A DNA stretch of 64,000 nt from Phycisphaerae bacterium (GCA_030745875.1 JASLNT010000058.1:58358-122357), one strand, 5' to 3'; numbered from the stretch's first letter, positions 53,602 through 61,768 are shown. Notes: generated from the letters alone by a model not told the origin. Program-made: numbers and translations.

Positions 53602-56229
53602 TCATTCTCGGTTGTTGATTTGTTTCCAGGCATGGAGCAGTTCTTCGGGCTCAAGGGCGAGCAGGCCGCCATTTTCGCCCACTTTACGGCCAGATGTTAT
53701 TTCGGACAGCGCAGCCAAAACCCTCAAGGGACGTTCGTCAGGTGAGATGTCCCACACTTGTGGTTCATTGTCGCTGACGGTCATCAGTTGAGTCGAGTTA
53801 GTGCGAAAAGCGACTTTCATCACCGTCTGGGTATGTGGTAGCGGAGGAGACACAGGAAGACCGGTATTCGTTTCCCAGATTCTTGCTGTCTTGTCGTAGC
53901 TTCCTGTGGCTAGAATGGCTCCCCTGGGGTCGAAGATCACGCTGGCTAGGTATCCGGTGTGTTGGACCGGCGCCGCGATCATTCTATGCGATTCGGCATC
54001 CCAGATTCTGACCGTCCCATCGTCACTGGCGGTGACCACCCGCTTTCCATCCGGGGAGAATTTCGCTTCTCTGACATGTGCGTACCGGTCTGACGCGTCA
54101 CTTCGGTGTCGAAGGGGCGGTTGGATCTGCTTGCCCGTTTGGGCGTCCCATATCCACGCCACGCCGTCGTTGCCCGCAGTCACGATGCGGCTGCCGTCCG
54201 GGCTGAACTCGACGTGGGCTATCGCGGGAGCTCCATGAAGCAACTCTAGTTTTCCCTGCTCGGGCGTAACGCAGTCCCACACGTATGCGCGGCCGCTGAG
54301 ACCTGACGCGACGATACGTTTTCCATCCGGGCTGAAGGATGCGCATATTGGAACATTGAAGCCGTACAGCGCCGGCGTGCGAGGCTGCCCGGTTCTGACG
54401 TTCCACACGCGTATCTGCCCTGCAGACATTATGACGACACTCTCAGAGTCAGAACTGAATCTGGTGAAACGCGCCCTGTTCTTCAGCGGGCTGGGTCCGC
54501 ATATGCGCTGGGGTTTGTTCCCATCCCAGACTTGGATGACGCCGTCGTTGTCTTCGGTGAGAACGTATTGTTCGTTAGGACTGCGCGCCAGTACAGACGC
54601 TGCATTCCCGCCTGGTTTGACCGCCTGGAACGGTGTGCCAACACCTCCTTTGACAGGCGGCAGGGACCAGACATATGCGACCGGTCCACACAATGTCACG
54701 AAGGATTTCTCGCCCCAATTGATGAATGCGTCGCGGACCTTGTAAGGATGCAACAGGGTGACAGAGAGCTTCTCGTCGCCTCCGCCCCAATAGCTGACCT
54801 GTACGGTATTCCTTTTTGCTTTCAGGCGGCCCGTCAAATCACGTTCTCGATCAATTGTCTCTTCCATCGGACCAGGCTTAAGCACACGCTTGCCTGTTCG
54901 CGCCTCCCATATGAGAAGATCCTTGTTCTGCGTCCACACCACGATCCTACCGTATCGCTTGCCGAAACCCGCGGTTTCGATTCGATCGCCAAGCTGAAGC
55001 GGTTTGAACGCCAGATTGCGGGATTTCAGATCCCATACGCTGACGGACTTGTCTGAAACGGTCATCAGGCGGTCGCGATCAGAACTGAACGCTACATTCT
55101 TGATGTACTGTCCGTGTTTGATTGGCAGGTGAATTGTATGTCCAGTGTCGATGTCTCGAACGTACACTTTGTACGATTCTGAACGATAGCGTATGAGGGC
55201 AATGCGAGTATGGTCTTGACTCATGGAGGCTCCTACGACTGATGAGTCATTCTCAATGTCGAGGAGTCGAAGCTGCGGTAAGCGGCGAAACATATGACCG
55301 ACACGAATGCGGTGGGCTCGTTCGGGGCAAATCCACTCGCCGTTGCGGGCCGAGCCTTCCGCGTCCAACCTGAACGCCTCTACAAACAGCGCCAGCGCGC
55401 CGCTCAGGTCATTGTCCTTGTGCAACCGCCAGCCCTGAGCCACATAGTTGCTGATCAACCGTTGGCTGCTTACTCGTTCAGCTTTCTCGGCCGCCCTTCG
55501 CTGACGGTCGGCTGAGGCGCGCTGGCGTCGCGCTTCGGAAGTCTGCCGAATCGCGATGGTTGTCAGGCCGCCCATAATCAACAGGAGAACGGTCGCAACT
55601 GTCGCAATTGCGGTCATTCGGCGCCGATGACGTTCGTCCTCCCGCCGTCGCAAGTCGTCAAAGCTGCAACCCAGCAGACAGGCGAGCATTCGCAGCTTCG
55701 CCATGCGTTTGAGGAATCTCGGCGACTCGGTCCGAATAGGGCGTACGTCCGCCGCCAGAGGTTCGACCTCTTCGATCCCTTTGGAGACAATGCTGGTTCC
55801 TTCCGTGACAACGGGTCGGATTTTTCTCAGAGCATCTGGAAACGCCTCACGTGGTTCGCCGTCTATGAGCATCGCCAGAATTCGGTCACCCCGCCCCAGT
55901 TCGTGGAATCGTTCAATCTCCTTGCCGATCCACTCGGATTCCGGCGTGCGACGCGAGCAGATCACGATCAGAAACCGGGACGCTCGCAACGCCGTTTCGA
56001 TCTCCTGATTCAGATCCGCCGACGCCGGCATCTCATCCTCGTCGCGGAAGACCCGCTTTATTCGCGGCGCAATGTTCTTCTGCCGAACAAGTTTCTTCGG
56101 TACTCGGTAGGTCTCCAACGCCGAGTGGAGCCACTTGGCCCATTTTCGATCCAGATTCAGATGACGATAACTGATGAATGCGTCGTATTGGTATGCGGCG
56201 GTATCCGATACAGTCCCATCTTCTGTCAT
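53602..56229 (-). CDS. TIR domain - transmembrane - WD40 repeat protein
   Basis: From the ATG at 56229 (GGGAG about 7 nt upstream) the product is 875 residues. A TIR-type domain spans about 12-165: YDAFISYRHLNLDRKWAKWL, FRDEDEMPASADLNQEI, then SEWIGKEIERF with Trp100 and Glu104 forming the WxxxE pattern that carries the catalytic glutamate in NADase TIR domains. A membrane helix follows at about 205-227, then a charged coiled coil to about 265 and WD40 repeats to the end (FSPDGSRIVTAGNDGVAWIW, FSPDGKRVVTASDDGTVRIW). Family knowledge: such proteins are candidate immune or signalling effectors. The frame is open a further 60 codons upstream, but these show no coding character. It lies between the two pheT repeat copies. 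Confidence 0.92.
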   Translation of the reverse strand: MTEDGTVSDTAAYQYDAFISYRHLNLDRKWAKWLHSALETYRVPKKLVRQKNIAPRIKRVFRDEDEMPASADLNQEIETALRASRFLIVICSRRTPESEWIGKEIERFHELGRGDRILAMLIDGEPREAFPDALRKIRPVVTEGTSIVSKGIEEVEPLAADVRPIRTESPRFLKRMAKLRMLACLLGCSFDDLRRREDERHRRRMTAIATVATVLLLIMGGLTTIAIRQTSEARRQRASADRQRRAAEKAERVSSQRLISNYVAQGWRLHKDNDLSGALALFVEAFRLDAEGSARNGEWICPERAHRIRVGHMFRRLPQLRLLDIENDSSVVGASMSQDHTRIALIRYRSESYKVYVRDIDTGHTIHLPIKHGQYIKNVAFSSDRDRLMTVSDKSVSVWDLKSRNLAFKPLQLGDRIETAGFGKRYGRIVVWTQNKDLLIWEARTGKRVLKPGPMEETIDRERDLTGRLKAKRNTVQVSYWGGGDEKLSVTLLHPYKVRDAFINWGEKSFVTLCGPVAYVWSLPPVKGGVGTPFQAVKPGGNAASVLARSPNEQYVLTEDNDGVIQVWDGNKPQRICGPSPLKNRARFTRFSSDSESVVIMSAGQIRVWNVRTGQPRTPALYGFNVPICASFSPDGKRIVASGLSGRAYVWDCVTPEQGKLELLHGAPAIAHVEFSPDGSRIVTAGNDGVAWIWDAQTGKQIQPPLRHRSDASDRYAHVREAKFSPDGKRVVTASDDGTVRIWDAESHRMIAAPVQHTGYLASVIFDPRGAILATGSYDKTARIWETNTGLPVSPPLPHTQTVMKVAFRTNSTQLMTVSDNEPQVWDISPDERPLRVLAALSEITSGRKVGENGGLLALEPEELLHAWKQINNRE

Positions 56230-56472
56230 CTTCGCACTCCCTACCGATCCGGGCGTTGGGCTGGTTCGTTCTCGATCAGGCGGTCGACGATCAACCGGAG
56301 ATGGCGAAACGGGCCATGCGAGGCGCCCACCAACCCGCCGTACGTGCGCCAACGAGACAATAGCGTAGCGGCGCCCGTCTCCAGAGGTCAAGGGAATTGG
56401 CGCCGACACACGCGTACGGTTCCCCGGAAATGGGGAGGCGTATCCCGGACAGTCAATTCCGAATTAGGTCAG

Positions 56473-57612
56473 CTATTGGCGGATATCGATCGGGTATTGG
56501 CCGTGGTGTAAAGCTGTCTCGTACAATGCGAAAAAATTGTCCACTGGAACATCTTCCATGAAATGATTTGACGGCGCGAATATATACCCTCCCCCGGGCC
56601 CAAAGGCCTCTATCCTGGTTTTGGCTTCCTCTACAGCGTCTTTGCGGCTCCCGGTAATGCCGCCTTGCAGATCAAGCCCCCCGTGAAAAATAATCTCGCT
56701 GCCGAATTCCTTCTTGAGTTCGAACGAATTCATCCCGGCCGCTTTCGGCTGGAGGGAATTCAATATATCAACGCCCATGTCGATAAAATCGGGGATGAGC
56801 TTCCTCACCGAACCGCATGTGTGCATGAATATTCTCGCCGACGGTGCGGCCTTCCTGACGGCCCGGAACAACCGGGCGTAGGGCTTCTTGAAGAACTCCC
56901 TGTACATTTCAGGCGAAACGAAAGGCCGGTCCTGCATCCCGTGGTCGCTGGAAAACTCCACCCAGTCAAGGTGCCTGCCGATCGGGGCGAGATAATAAAG
57001 GTACAGCTCCGTTATGACGTCAGTGACCTTTCCTATAAGCGTGTGAGCGAACTTTGGATCCAGGTACAGATCCGTGAAGAACTGGCGGAACCCTCTGAGA
57101 TAAGGGCAGATATCGATCATGAGCCCTGATACGGCGGTCGTGGACGTGATGCAGTAGTCAGTGTTCTCTCGCCAGTCTTCGACCTGCTCGGCGAGCCCTT
57201 CGATCCTCGCGGGGTCCTCGATGAAAGGCCATTTGTGCTTCTCGATATCAGACACTTCGGCGTTGGCGAGGGGGTGATAAGTAACGGTTGGATGACCGGC
57301 GGCGTCTTTCGTTCCGACGCCCCATTCGTCGATGGTGTTGCCCGCCTGATCGGTATACGGCTTGAAGTATTTCGGGCGCCCTATGTTCGTGTGCCTGAAA
57401 TCCGAATCGACCAGGTCGCTGACCCTGTAGTCTACATAGTCCCCTGACCTGCTGGCTCTGACGCAGGGTCCCGGTTCGGCCCATCCCTCTTTTTCGACGA
57501 TCTTGAAATAGAGGTCATTGCAGATCCTGCTGGCCGAGCCCCACAGATCCACCGGAACCCTGTCAGGCTCACGATGGTCAAGTGCCGTCAATACTCTCTG
57601 GCGATGGGTCAT
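56473..57612 (-). CDS. Uroporphyrinogen-decarboxylase-family protein (methyltransferase-like branch)
   Basis: The 379-residue protein opens MTHRQRVLTALDHREPDRVP, typical of the UroD/MtaA superfamily, and carries FMHTCGSV near residues 261-268, the His/Cys motif of corrinoid or thiol methyltransferase-type members rather than of haem-pathway HemE. Other matching features are FSSDHGMQD and a glycine-rich GPGGGYIFAPSNH near the end. Many such genes occur in sugar-utilisation loci with no known reaction. TACAAT at 57710-57715 on the minus strand may be its -10 box, without a clear -35. It lies between the pheT repeat copies together with the TIR-WD40 gene. Confidence 0.9.
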   Translation of the reverse strand: MTHRQRVLTALDHREPDRVPVDLWGSASRICNDLYFKIVEKEGWAEPGPCVRASRSGDYVDYRVSDLVDSDFRHTNIGRPKYFKPYTDQAGNTIDEWGVGTKDAAGHPTVTYHPLANAEVSDIEKHKWPFIEDPARIEGLAEQVEDWRENTDYCITSTTAVSGLMIDICPYLRGFRQFFTDLYLDPKFAHTLIGKVTDVITELYLYYLAPIGRHLDWVEFSSDHGMQDRPFVSPEMYREFFKKPYARLFRAVRKAAPSARIFMHTCGSVRKLIPDFIDMGVDILNSLQPKAAGMNSFELKKEFGSEIIFHGGLDLQGGITGSRKDAVEEAKTRIEAFGPGGGYIFAPSNHFMEDVPVDNFFALYETALHHGQYPIDIRQ

Positions 57613-57756
57613 GACAACGGCGCCATTGGTTCATACCTTCCGCCAACATTTCCTCGATGGCGTTCTTCCCCGCCCCGACCTACATCGGGATCGCAGGGCG
57701 TTTGCAGGGATTGTATCCGATGCGGTGCGTTGAGCCGCGCGGGAAATCCCGGATAG

Positions 57757-57832
57757 CGTCAAGTGCGGACTTCGGCTTTCAGGGCGCCCGCCAGGGCGGT
57801 TACTATTTCGGTGATCTGTTCGTCGACTTGTT
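57757..57832 (-). repeat. Direct repeat of the pheT 3' end, proximal copy
   Basis: This is the 3' end of the intact pheT gene, homologous in the same orientation to 53453-53528. The two copies are 4304 bp apart and bracket the TIR-WD40 and UroD-family genes. Confidence 0.8.
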
Positions 57833-59762
57833 CGCTTCTCAGTGTGGCGTCGTTTGACTGGTAAACTACCGTCAGCGTGACGCTCTTTCGACCTGCGGTG
57901 ATGGGCTTGCCGCGGTAGGTTGTTACGTATTGCACATCCGTGCGGAGGGGTTGGTCTATTGCGGTCAGCACTTCCTGGATCTGGGCCCAGGTGGTTTCTT
58001 CGTCGACCACAAGCGACAGGTCGCGGCGGACGGCTGGGAAGCGGGGAACTGTGCTGTACGTGCGTTCCAAATGTGCGCAGCTCTTCAGCACGTCCATGCG
58101 TAGACGGGCCGCCGCCAGTGGGCGTTCGATGCCGTAGTGCTTCAGCACGTCGGCGGAGATCCGCCCGATTACGCCGATTGTGTTTCCATTGAGGAGCATT
58201 TCGGCGGCGGCGTCTGAGTCCATGCCCGGTTGGGCCGAGGGCCTGAGCTCCAGCGACGCCCCGGTTGCGATCTGCTCGCACAAGGCTTCCACCGCTCCGC
58301 GCAGGTCGCGCAGGTCGCTGCTTGTCACCATCGCTATTTCCAGATGCTCGTCCAGCTCGTTCTCGGAGCCGGTTGGCATGAAGGCGGCGGCTAGTTCATA
58401 CAAGCTTATGTCGCTGTTTCCGGAGTCCTGATTGGCTTTGCACGCCGCCAGCAGGCTCGGAAGGAGCGTGGGGCGCAGTGCGTTGTTGGTCTTGCGGGTG
58501 AGCGTGTCGGCGCAGGCGGGCTTATCCACTCCGAAGAGTGCGGCCTCTTCGACGTCTATGTACGTGAACGTGATGGCCTCGTCGAATCCGGAAGCGGCCA
58601 GCACCAGCGAGATGTCCTGTCGGATCTTCTGCTCGTCGTCCATTCCGACCACTTCGTGAGCGATCTTCGTCGCCAGCGGGATCTTGTCGTATCCGACTAT
58701 GCGTGCGACTTCTTCGATGAGGTCGGCTTCGCGGGTAAGGTCGGCTCGGTAGGGCGGTATGGTGCAGGTAATGGTGTCGCCTTCGAGCACGGCGGCCAGG
58801 CCGAGGCGGTCGAGAATGCTCGCTTGCTCGTCTGCGGGAATGTCGAACCCAAGCAATGCCGAGCATCGCGCCGGGCGCATCGTCACCGTGGGCGCCTCGT
58901 ACGGATCGGCCCACACGTCGACCGAACCTTCAGCCAGCTCCCCGCCGGCCAGTTCAACGATCATCTGGCAGGCTCGCAGCGACGCTTCATCAAGCGCCAC
59001 CGGATCCACGCCCCGTTCGAAGCGGAAGTTGCTCTCGCTCATAAGCGCCAGCTTGCGCGACGTGTGGCGGATGTTCAGCGGGTCGAACTGCGCCGACTCC
59101 AGCAGTATGTTCACCGTCTCGTCGGACACTTCGGTATCCAGGCCGCCCATGACGCCCGCGATGGCGACAGGTTTGTTCGCGTCGGCGATAACCAGCATCG
59201 ATTCGTCCAGATCGCAGGTCGTCTCGTCGATGCTCACCATCCGCTCGCCGCCCCTGGCGCGTCGCACCACGATGCGATTCTCCGCCAGCTTGTCGTAGTC
59301 GAACGCGTGCAGCGGCTGGGAGTATTCCATGAGTATGAAGTTCGTCACGTCGACGATGTTGTTCACGCTGCGCATTCCGATTGCTTCGAGGCGCTCGACC
59401 AGCCACTCTGGGCTCGGTCCGATCTTCACCCCGCGGATTACGCGAGCGCTGTATCGCGGGCACAGGTCCGGAGCCTGGACGTCTACGCCGGTAAGCTCGG
59501 ACGCCTTGCCCGCGGTCGCAACGTCCTTCAGCGCCGGCGGGGTGAACGCCTTGCCCGTGGCGACCGCGAGTTCGCGCGCCACGCCGATATGCCCGAGGCA
59601 GTCGGGGCGGTTTGAGGTCACTTCCAGATCGAGCACCAGGTCGGTGGGCGTTTCGCTGGTTCCTTCATGGTTCAGGCCGATGCGCGTGAAGAGCTGCTCG
59701 AGCTCGGCGGCGGGCATTGCGACCTCAACGTAATCGGTAAGCCAGTTCAGTGATATATTCAT
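57759..59762 (-). CDS. pheT: Phenylalanine-tRNA ligase beta subunit, short form
   Basis: The 667-residue protein begins MNISLNWLTDYVEVAMPAAE and continues directly with DLEVTSNRPDCLGHIGVARE, GMRSVNNIVDVTNFILMEYS, QPLHAFDYDK and VDPVALDEASL, all core PheT motifs. The C-terminal FDX-ACB anticodon-binding domain is present (YSTVPRFPAVRRDLSLVVDE). Missing is the roughly 110-residue EMAP/OB-fold tRNA-binding domain that in E. coli PheT lies between the first 40 residues and the SVTPNRADCL motif, which explains the length (about 800 is usual). pheS is not in the window. The protein works as an alpha2-beta2 tetramer in the cytoplasm. Confidence 0.96.
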   Translation of the reverse strand: MNISLNWLTDYVEVAMPAAELEQLFTRIGLNHEGTSETPTDLVLDLEVTSNRPDCLGHIGVARELAVATGKAFTPPALKDVATAGKASELTGVDVQAPDLCPRYSARVIRGVKIGPSPEWLVERLEAIGMRSVNNIVDVTNFILMEYSQPLHAFDYDKLAENRIVVRRARGGERMVSIDETTCDLDESMLVIADANKPVAIAGVMGGLDTEVSDETVNILLESAQFDPLNIRHTSRKLALMSESNFRFERGVDPVALDEASLRACQMIVELAGGELAEGSVDVWADPYEAPTVTMRPARCSALLGFDIPADEQASILDRLGLAAVLEGDTITCTIPPYRADLTREADLIEEVARIVGYDKIPLATKIAHEVVGMDDEQKIRQDISLVLAASGFDEAITFTYIDVEEAALFGVDKPACADTLTRKTNNALRPTLLPSLLAACKANQDSGNSDISLYELAAAFMPTGSENELDEHLEIAMVTSSDLRDLRGAVEALCEQIATGASLELRPSAQPGMDSDAAAEMLLNGNTIGVIGRISADVLKHYGIERPLAAARLRMDVLKSCAHLERTYSTVPRFPAVRRDLSLVVDEETTWAQIQEVLTAIDQPLRTDVQYVTTYRGKPITAGRKSVTLTVVYQSNDATLRSEQVDEQITEIVTALAGALKAEVRT

Positions 59763-59803
59763 GGTTGTTCCAGTAGATTCGGTTTCTTTCCAGTCGGGGG
59801 GAT

Positions 59804-59832
59804 ATGTTAGCTAACGGCGTGGCAATTGGCAA
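59804..59832 (-). promoter_or_regulatory. pheT promoter
   Basis: On the minus strand TTGCCA (59827-59832), 17 nt, then TAACAT (59804-59809), with a leader of about 35 nt before the ATG at 59762. The -35 box lies inside the heptamer repeat. A perfect palindrome GTTAGCTAAC (59806-59815) overlaps the -10 region. Confidence 0.5.
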
Positions 59833-59867
59833 TTGGCAGTTGGCGATTGGCGACGGCGATTGGCGAC
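59821..59867. repeat. Heptamer tandem repeat between pheT and tadA
   Basis: Units of GGCAATT, GGCAATT, GGCAGTT, GGCGATT, GGCGAC, GGCGATT, GGCGAC follow one another. The array provides the -35 elements of both divergent promoters. Confidence 0.8.
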
Positions 59868-59889
59868 AGCCGCACCGGGCGAGTATAAT
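59860..59889 (+). promoter_or_regulatory. tadA promoter, probably giving a leaderless mRNA
   Basis: TTGGCG (59860-59865), 18 nt, then a perfect TATAAT (59884-59889). The tadA ATG at 59897 begins 8 nt past the -10 box, so transcription should start at or next to it. No Shine-Dalgarno is present. Confidence 0.55.
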
Positions 59890-59896
59890 CGTCGAC

Positions 59897-60385
59897 ATGC
59901 CTCAGGATGACCGAAATGAATCTCAGTACGAGCGGTGGATGGACGCTGCGATCGACCAGGCGCTTATCGCCCAGCGCGAAGGCGACGTGCCTATCGGCGC
60001 GGTCATCGCAAACTCGGGCGGTGAAATAATCGCCGCCGCCCACAACAGGCGAATAATCGACGCCGACCCGACCGCACACGCCGAAATGCTTGCAATCCGC
60101 GCAGCGGCCGGTGCTGTCGGCGACTGGCGCCTGGGCGGATGCACAATAGTCGTAACTCTCGAACCGTGCTGCATGTGCGCCGGGGCGATAGTGCTGGCGC
60201 GCCTGGACCGCGTAGTCTACGGAGCCTCCGACCCCAAAGCCGGCGCCGTAGACACCCTGTACCAACTCTGCACCGATCCGAAACTAAACCACCGCTGCGA
60301 AACTGTCCCAGGCGTCCAAGCCGCCAAATGCGGACAACTCCTCACCGACTTCTTCCGAGCACAAAGAGCGGCCGGGAAGAAGTAA
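59897..60385 (+). CDS. tadA: tRNA adenosine(34) deaminase
   Basis: The 162-residue protein carries the cytidine/deoxycytidylate deaminase zinc site: HAE (His61 as ligand, Glu63 as proton shuttle) and PCCMCAG (Cys91 and Cys94). VPIGAVIAN and DPKAGAVDTLYQL are typical of TadA, which converts A34 to inosine in tRNA-Arg(ACG). The start at MPQDDRNESQ is chosen over the longer frame from 59804, which would translate the heptamer repeat and promoter. The C-terminus FFRAQRAAGKK is of normal length. Confidence 0.95.
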   Translation: MPQDDRNESQYERWMDAAIDQALIAQREGDVPIGAVIANSGGEIIAAAHNRRIIDADPTAHAEMLAIRAAAGAVGDWRLGGCTIVVTLEPCCMCAGAIVLARLDRVVYGASDPKAGAVDTLYQLCTDPKLNHRCETVPGVQAAKCGQLLTDFFRAQRAAGKK

Positions 60386-60463
60386 CACCGAACCGCATGT
60401 ACCGATCCCACCTTGTTCACCGCTTGCGGCTTAGCTATTGCTGGCGTACCAAACCAGAGGTGA

Positions 60464-60498
60464 TACAATCTCTCAAGAGGCCCGCGATGGTTGCGGGC
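60464..60498 (+). promoter_or_regulatory. Possible -10 box and leader hairpin of the lectin-like gene
   Basis: TACAAT at 60464-60469 could be a -10 box, though no good -35 lies at 16-18 nt. It is followed by a perfect 6-bp hairpin, GCCCGC and GCGGGC around GATGGTT (60480-60498), in the leader. The gene start is at 60526. Confidence 0.3.
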
Positions 60499-60525
60499 GG
60501 AAACCTATATGGGAAATCCCGGATC

Positions 60526-61293
60526 ATGAAACACACACTCACCGCACTGTTCGTCGTATTGCTTTTCGCGACGATTGTTGTCCCGGCCGCCGAACGAGCA
60601 GCAAAGCAGTCCGCCGCTGACATACTCATCGCACGGATAAACGCGGACTACACAAAAGCCCTCAGCGAGGCCGACGCGTCTTACGAGAAGTTCACCTCTC
60701 CGCTGCTGAAGCGTTATGGGGACACCCGCGACAGGAAGATCCTCGGAGCCGGGAGCAACGCGATCAAACGCCTCAATCTCGCAAGGACAGGAGTCTCAGA
60801 GTTGGATGGCGTGAGGATGGAGCAGGAGATCGCGAAGATACGCAAGTCTATGGACGATCAGTTCGGAAATGCTCCCAAGGTTTCGCCGAAGGCGTCGGTG
60901 TTGGCGGTGTGCGGGGCCTCTTTCAAGGGGCACACGTACCTGACGATCAACTCGAATGCGAATTGGAAGGAGGCAAACGAGCTGTGCAGGAAGATGGGAG
61001 GGCATCTTGCATATATTGAGACCGCAGAAGAGCTGGTCTTTCTAACCAAAGCGTCTCGAGGGAGGATATGGGTCGGGGCGACCGACGAACACAAAGAAGG
61101 AGACTGGCGATGGGGCAATGGGAAACCGGTGTCCAAAGCCCTCTGGGGCGAGCCCAATCCGAGCAATACGCGGGGAAGCGAGCACTACGCTGTTCTGGCG
61201 ACCCACAAGGGAAAACGCCTGCTCAATGACGTTCCCTTGAAGAGCGGAGTTGATCTTGCATTTGTGATCGGTTTCATTTGCGAATGGGAATAG
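60526..61293 (+). CDS. Secreted C-type-lectin-like domain protein
   Basis: From the ATG at 60526 the product is 255 residues with a signal peptide (MKHTLTALFVVLLFATIVVP). Residues about 27-115 are helical and charged. Residues about 125-255 form a C-type lectin fold: FKGHTYLTI, ELCRKMGGHLAYIETAEELV, IWVGATDEHKEGDWRW, WGEPNPSNT with the calcium/mannose-type EPN motif, LLNDVP in place of WND, and FICEWE as the closing strand. Binding of a sugar or protein outside the cell is likely. An ATG at 60487 is an alternative start, but the hydrophobic signal begins at the later one. Confidence 0.9.
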   Translation: MKHTLTALFVVLLFATIVVPAAERAAKQSAADILIARINADYTKALSEADASYEKFTSPLLKRYGDTRDRKILGAGSNAIKRLNLARTGVSELDGVRMEQEIAKIRKSMDDQFGNAPKVSPKASVLAVCGASFKGHTYLTINSNANWKEANELCRKMGGHLAYIETAEELVFLTKASRGRIWVGATDEHKEGDWRWGNGKPVSKALWGEPNPSNTRGSEHYAVLATHKGKRLLNDVPLKSGVDLAFVIGFICEWE

Positions 61294-61453
61294 CGCGGGT
61301 TCAGATCCTCCCGTTTGCCCGCCCGGCAACCAGCAGAGGTGCGATGGTCAACGCTGAATACAGCGCCGAACGCCAATCATCCTGTTTAGCGGCCGACGCC
61401 CGCGTCGGCCTGATCGCGACAGCGCCCCGACTGTCGTCACCCCCCCCCCCCCC
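61294..61453. other. Gene-poor segment leading into the repeat zone
   Basis: Between the lectin-like gene and the first 107-bp repeat I see no supported gene. The segment ends in a homopolymer of 14 C (61440-61453), listed separately. Bases 61454-61768 hold the repeat and an AT-richer leader to the tiny membrane-protein gene. Confidence 0.4.
61440..61453. repeat. Poly-C tract (14 C)
   Basis: An uninterrupted run of 14 C immediately precedes the first 107-bp direct repeat. It is unlike anything else in the window and could be a length-variable tract or a sequencing-sensitive site. Confidence 0.9.
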
Positions 61454-61560
61454 TCAATTGTAGTTTCAAGACGACGTAACAGCACCACACAACCCGAAAG
61501 ACGGTAATTACGTGTTGTGTCTCCTTACTACTATCAACTCTTCAACTTTCTCGCGCAGCG
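61454..61560. repeat. 107-bp direct repeat, first copy
   Basis: Matches 61950-62056 at 98 of 107 positions by hand count, with no gaps. It contains an inverted repeat, ACACAAC and GTTGTGT, enclosing CCG-AAAGA-CGG and the palindrome GTAATTAC; all of these lie in the most conserved half. Confidence 0.9.
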
Positions 61561-61768
61561 CGGTGTTCGCCGAATCTCGTGGCGTAATCGCTGTAGCATC
61601 CGGTTGCAAGGAGTGTCGCATTGGAGTTGCTCTGCAGTTGTTTGCGGATGGTTTGGTGGGTCCTGCGCATGGCCGGTGCGGTTACGCAGCATGTGTTGAC
61701 AGTCACCAGGGTGGGAAAGCTGTTTGCTTCGCCCCGCAACAACAACCATTAGAAAAAAGGACTACGCC

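Noticed and set aside
56230-56409. Sixty-codon upstream extension of the TIR-WD40 gene
   Set aside because: No domain or coding character, and the ATG at 56229 has GGGAG at the right distance just before the TIR fold begins.
57741-60524. GGGAAATCCCGGAT at 57741 and again at 60511
   Set aside because: A shared 14-mer is expected several times by chance in 64 kb, and the contexts differ (between genes on opposite strands, no common function).
61298-61336. tRNA-like 3' end (GGTTCAGATCC ... CAACCA)
   Set aside because: The bases flanking the loop do not pair as a TPsiC stem and no anticodon arm precedes it.
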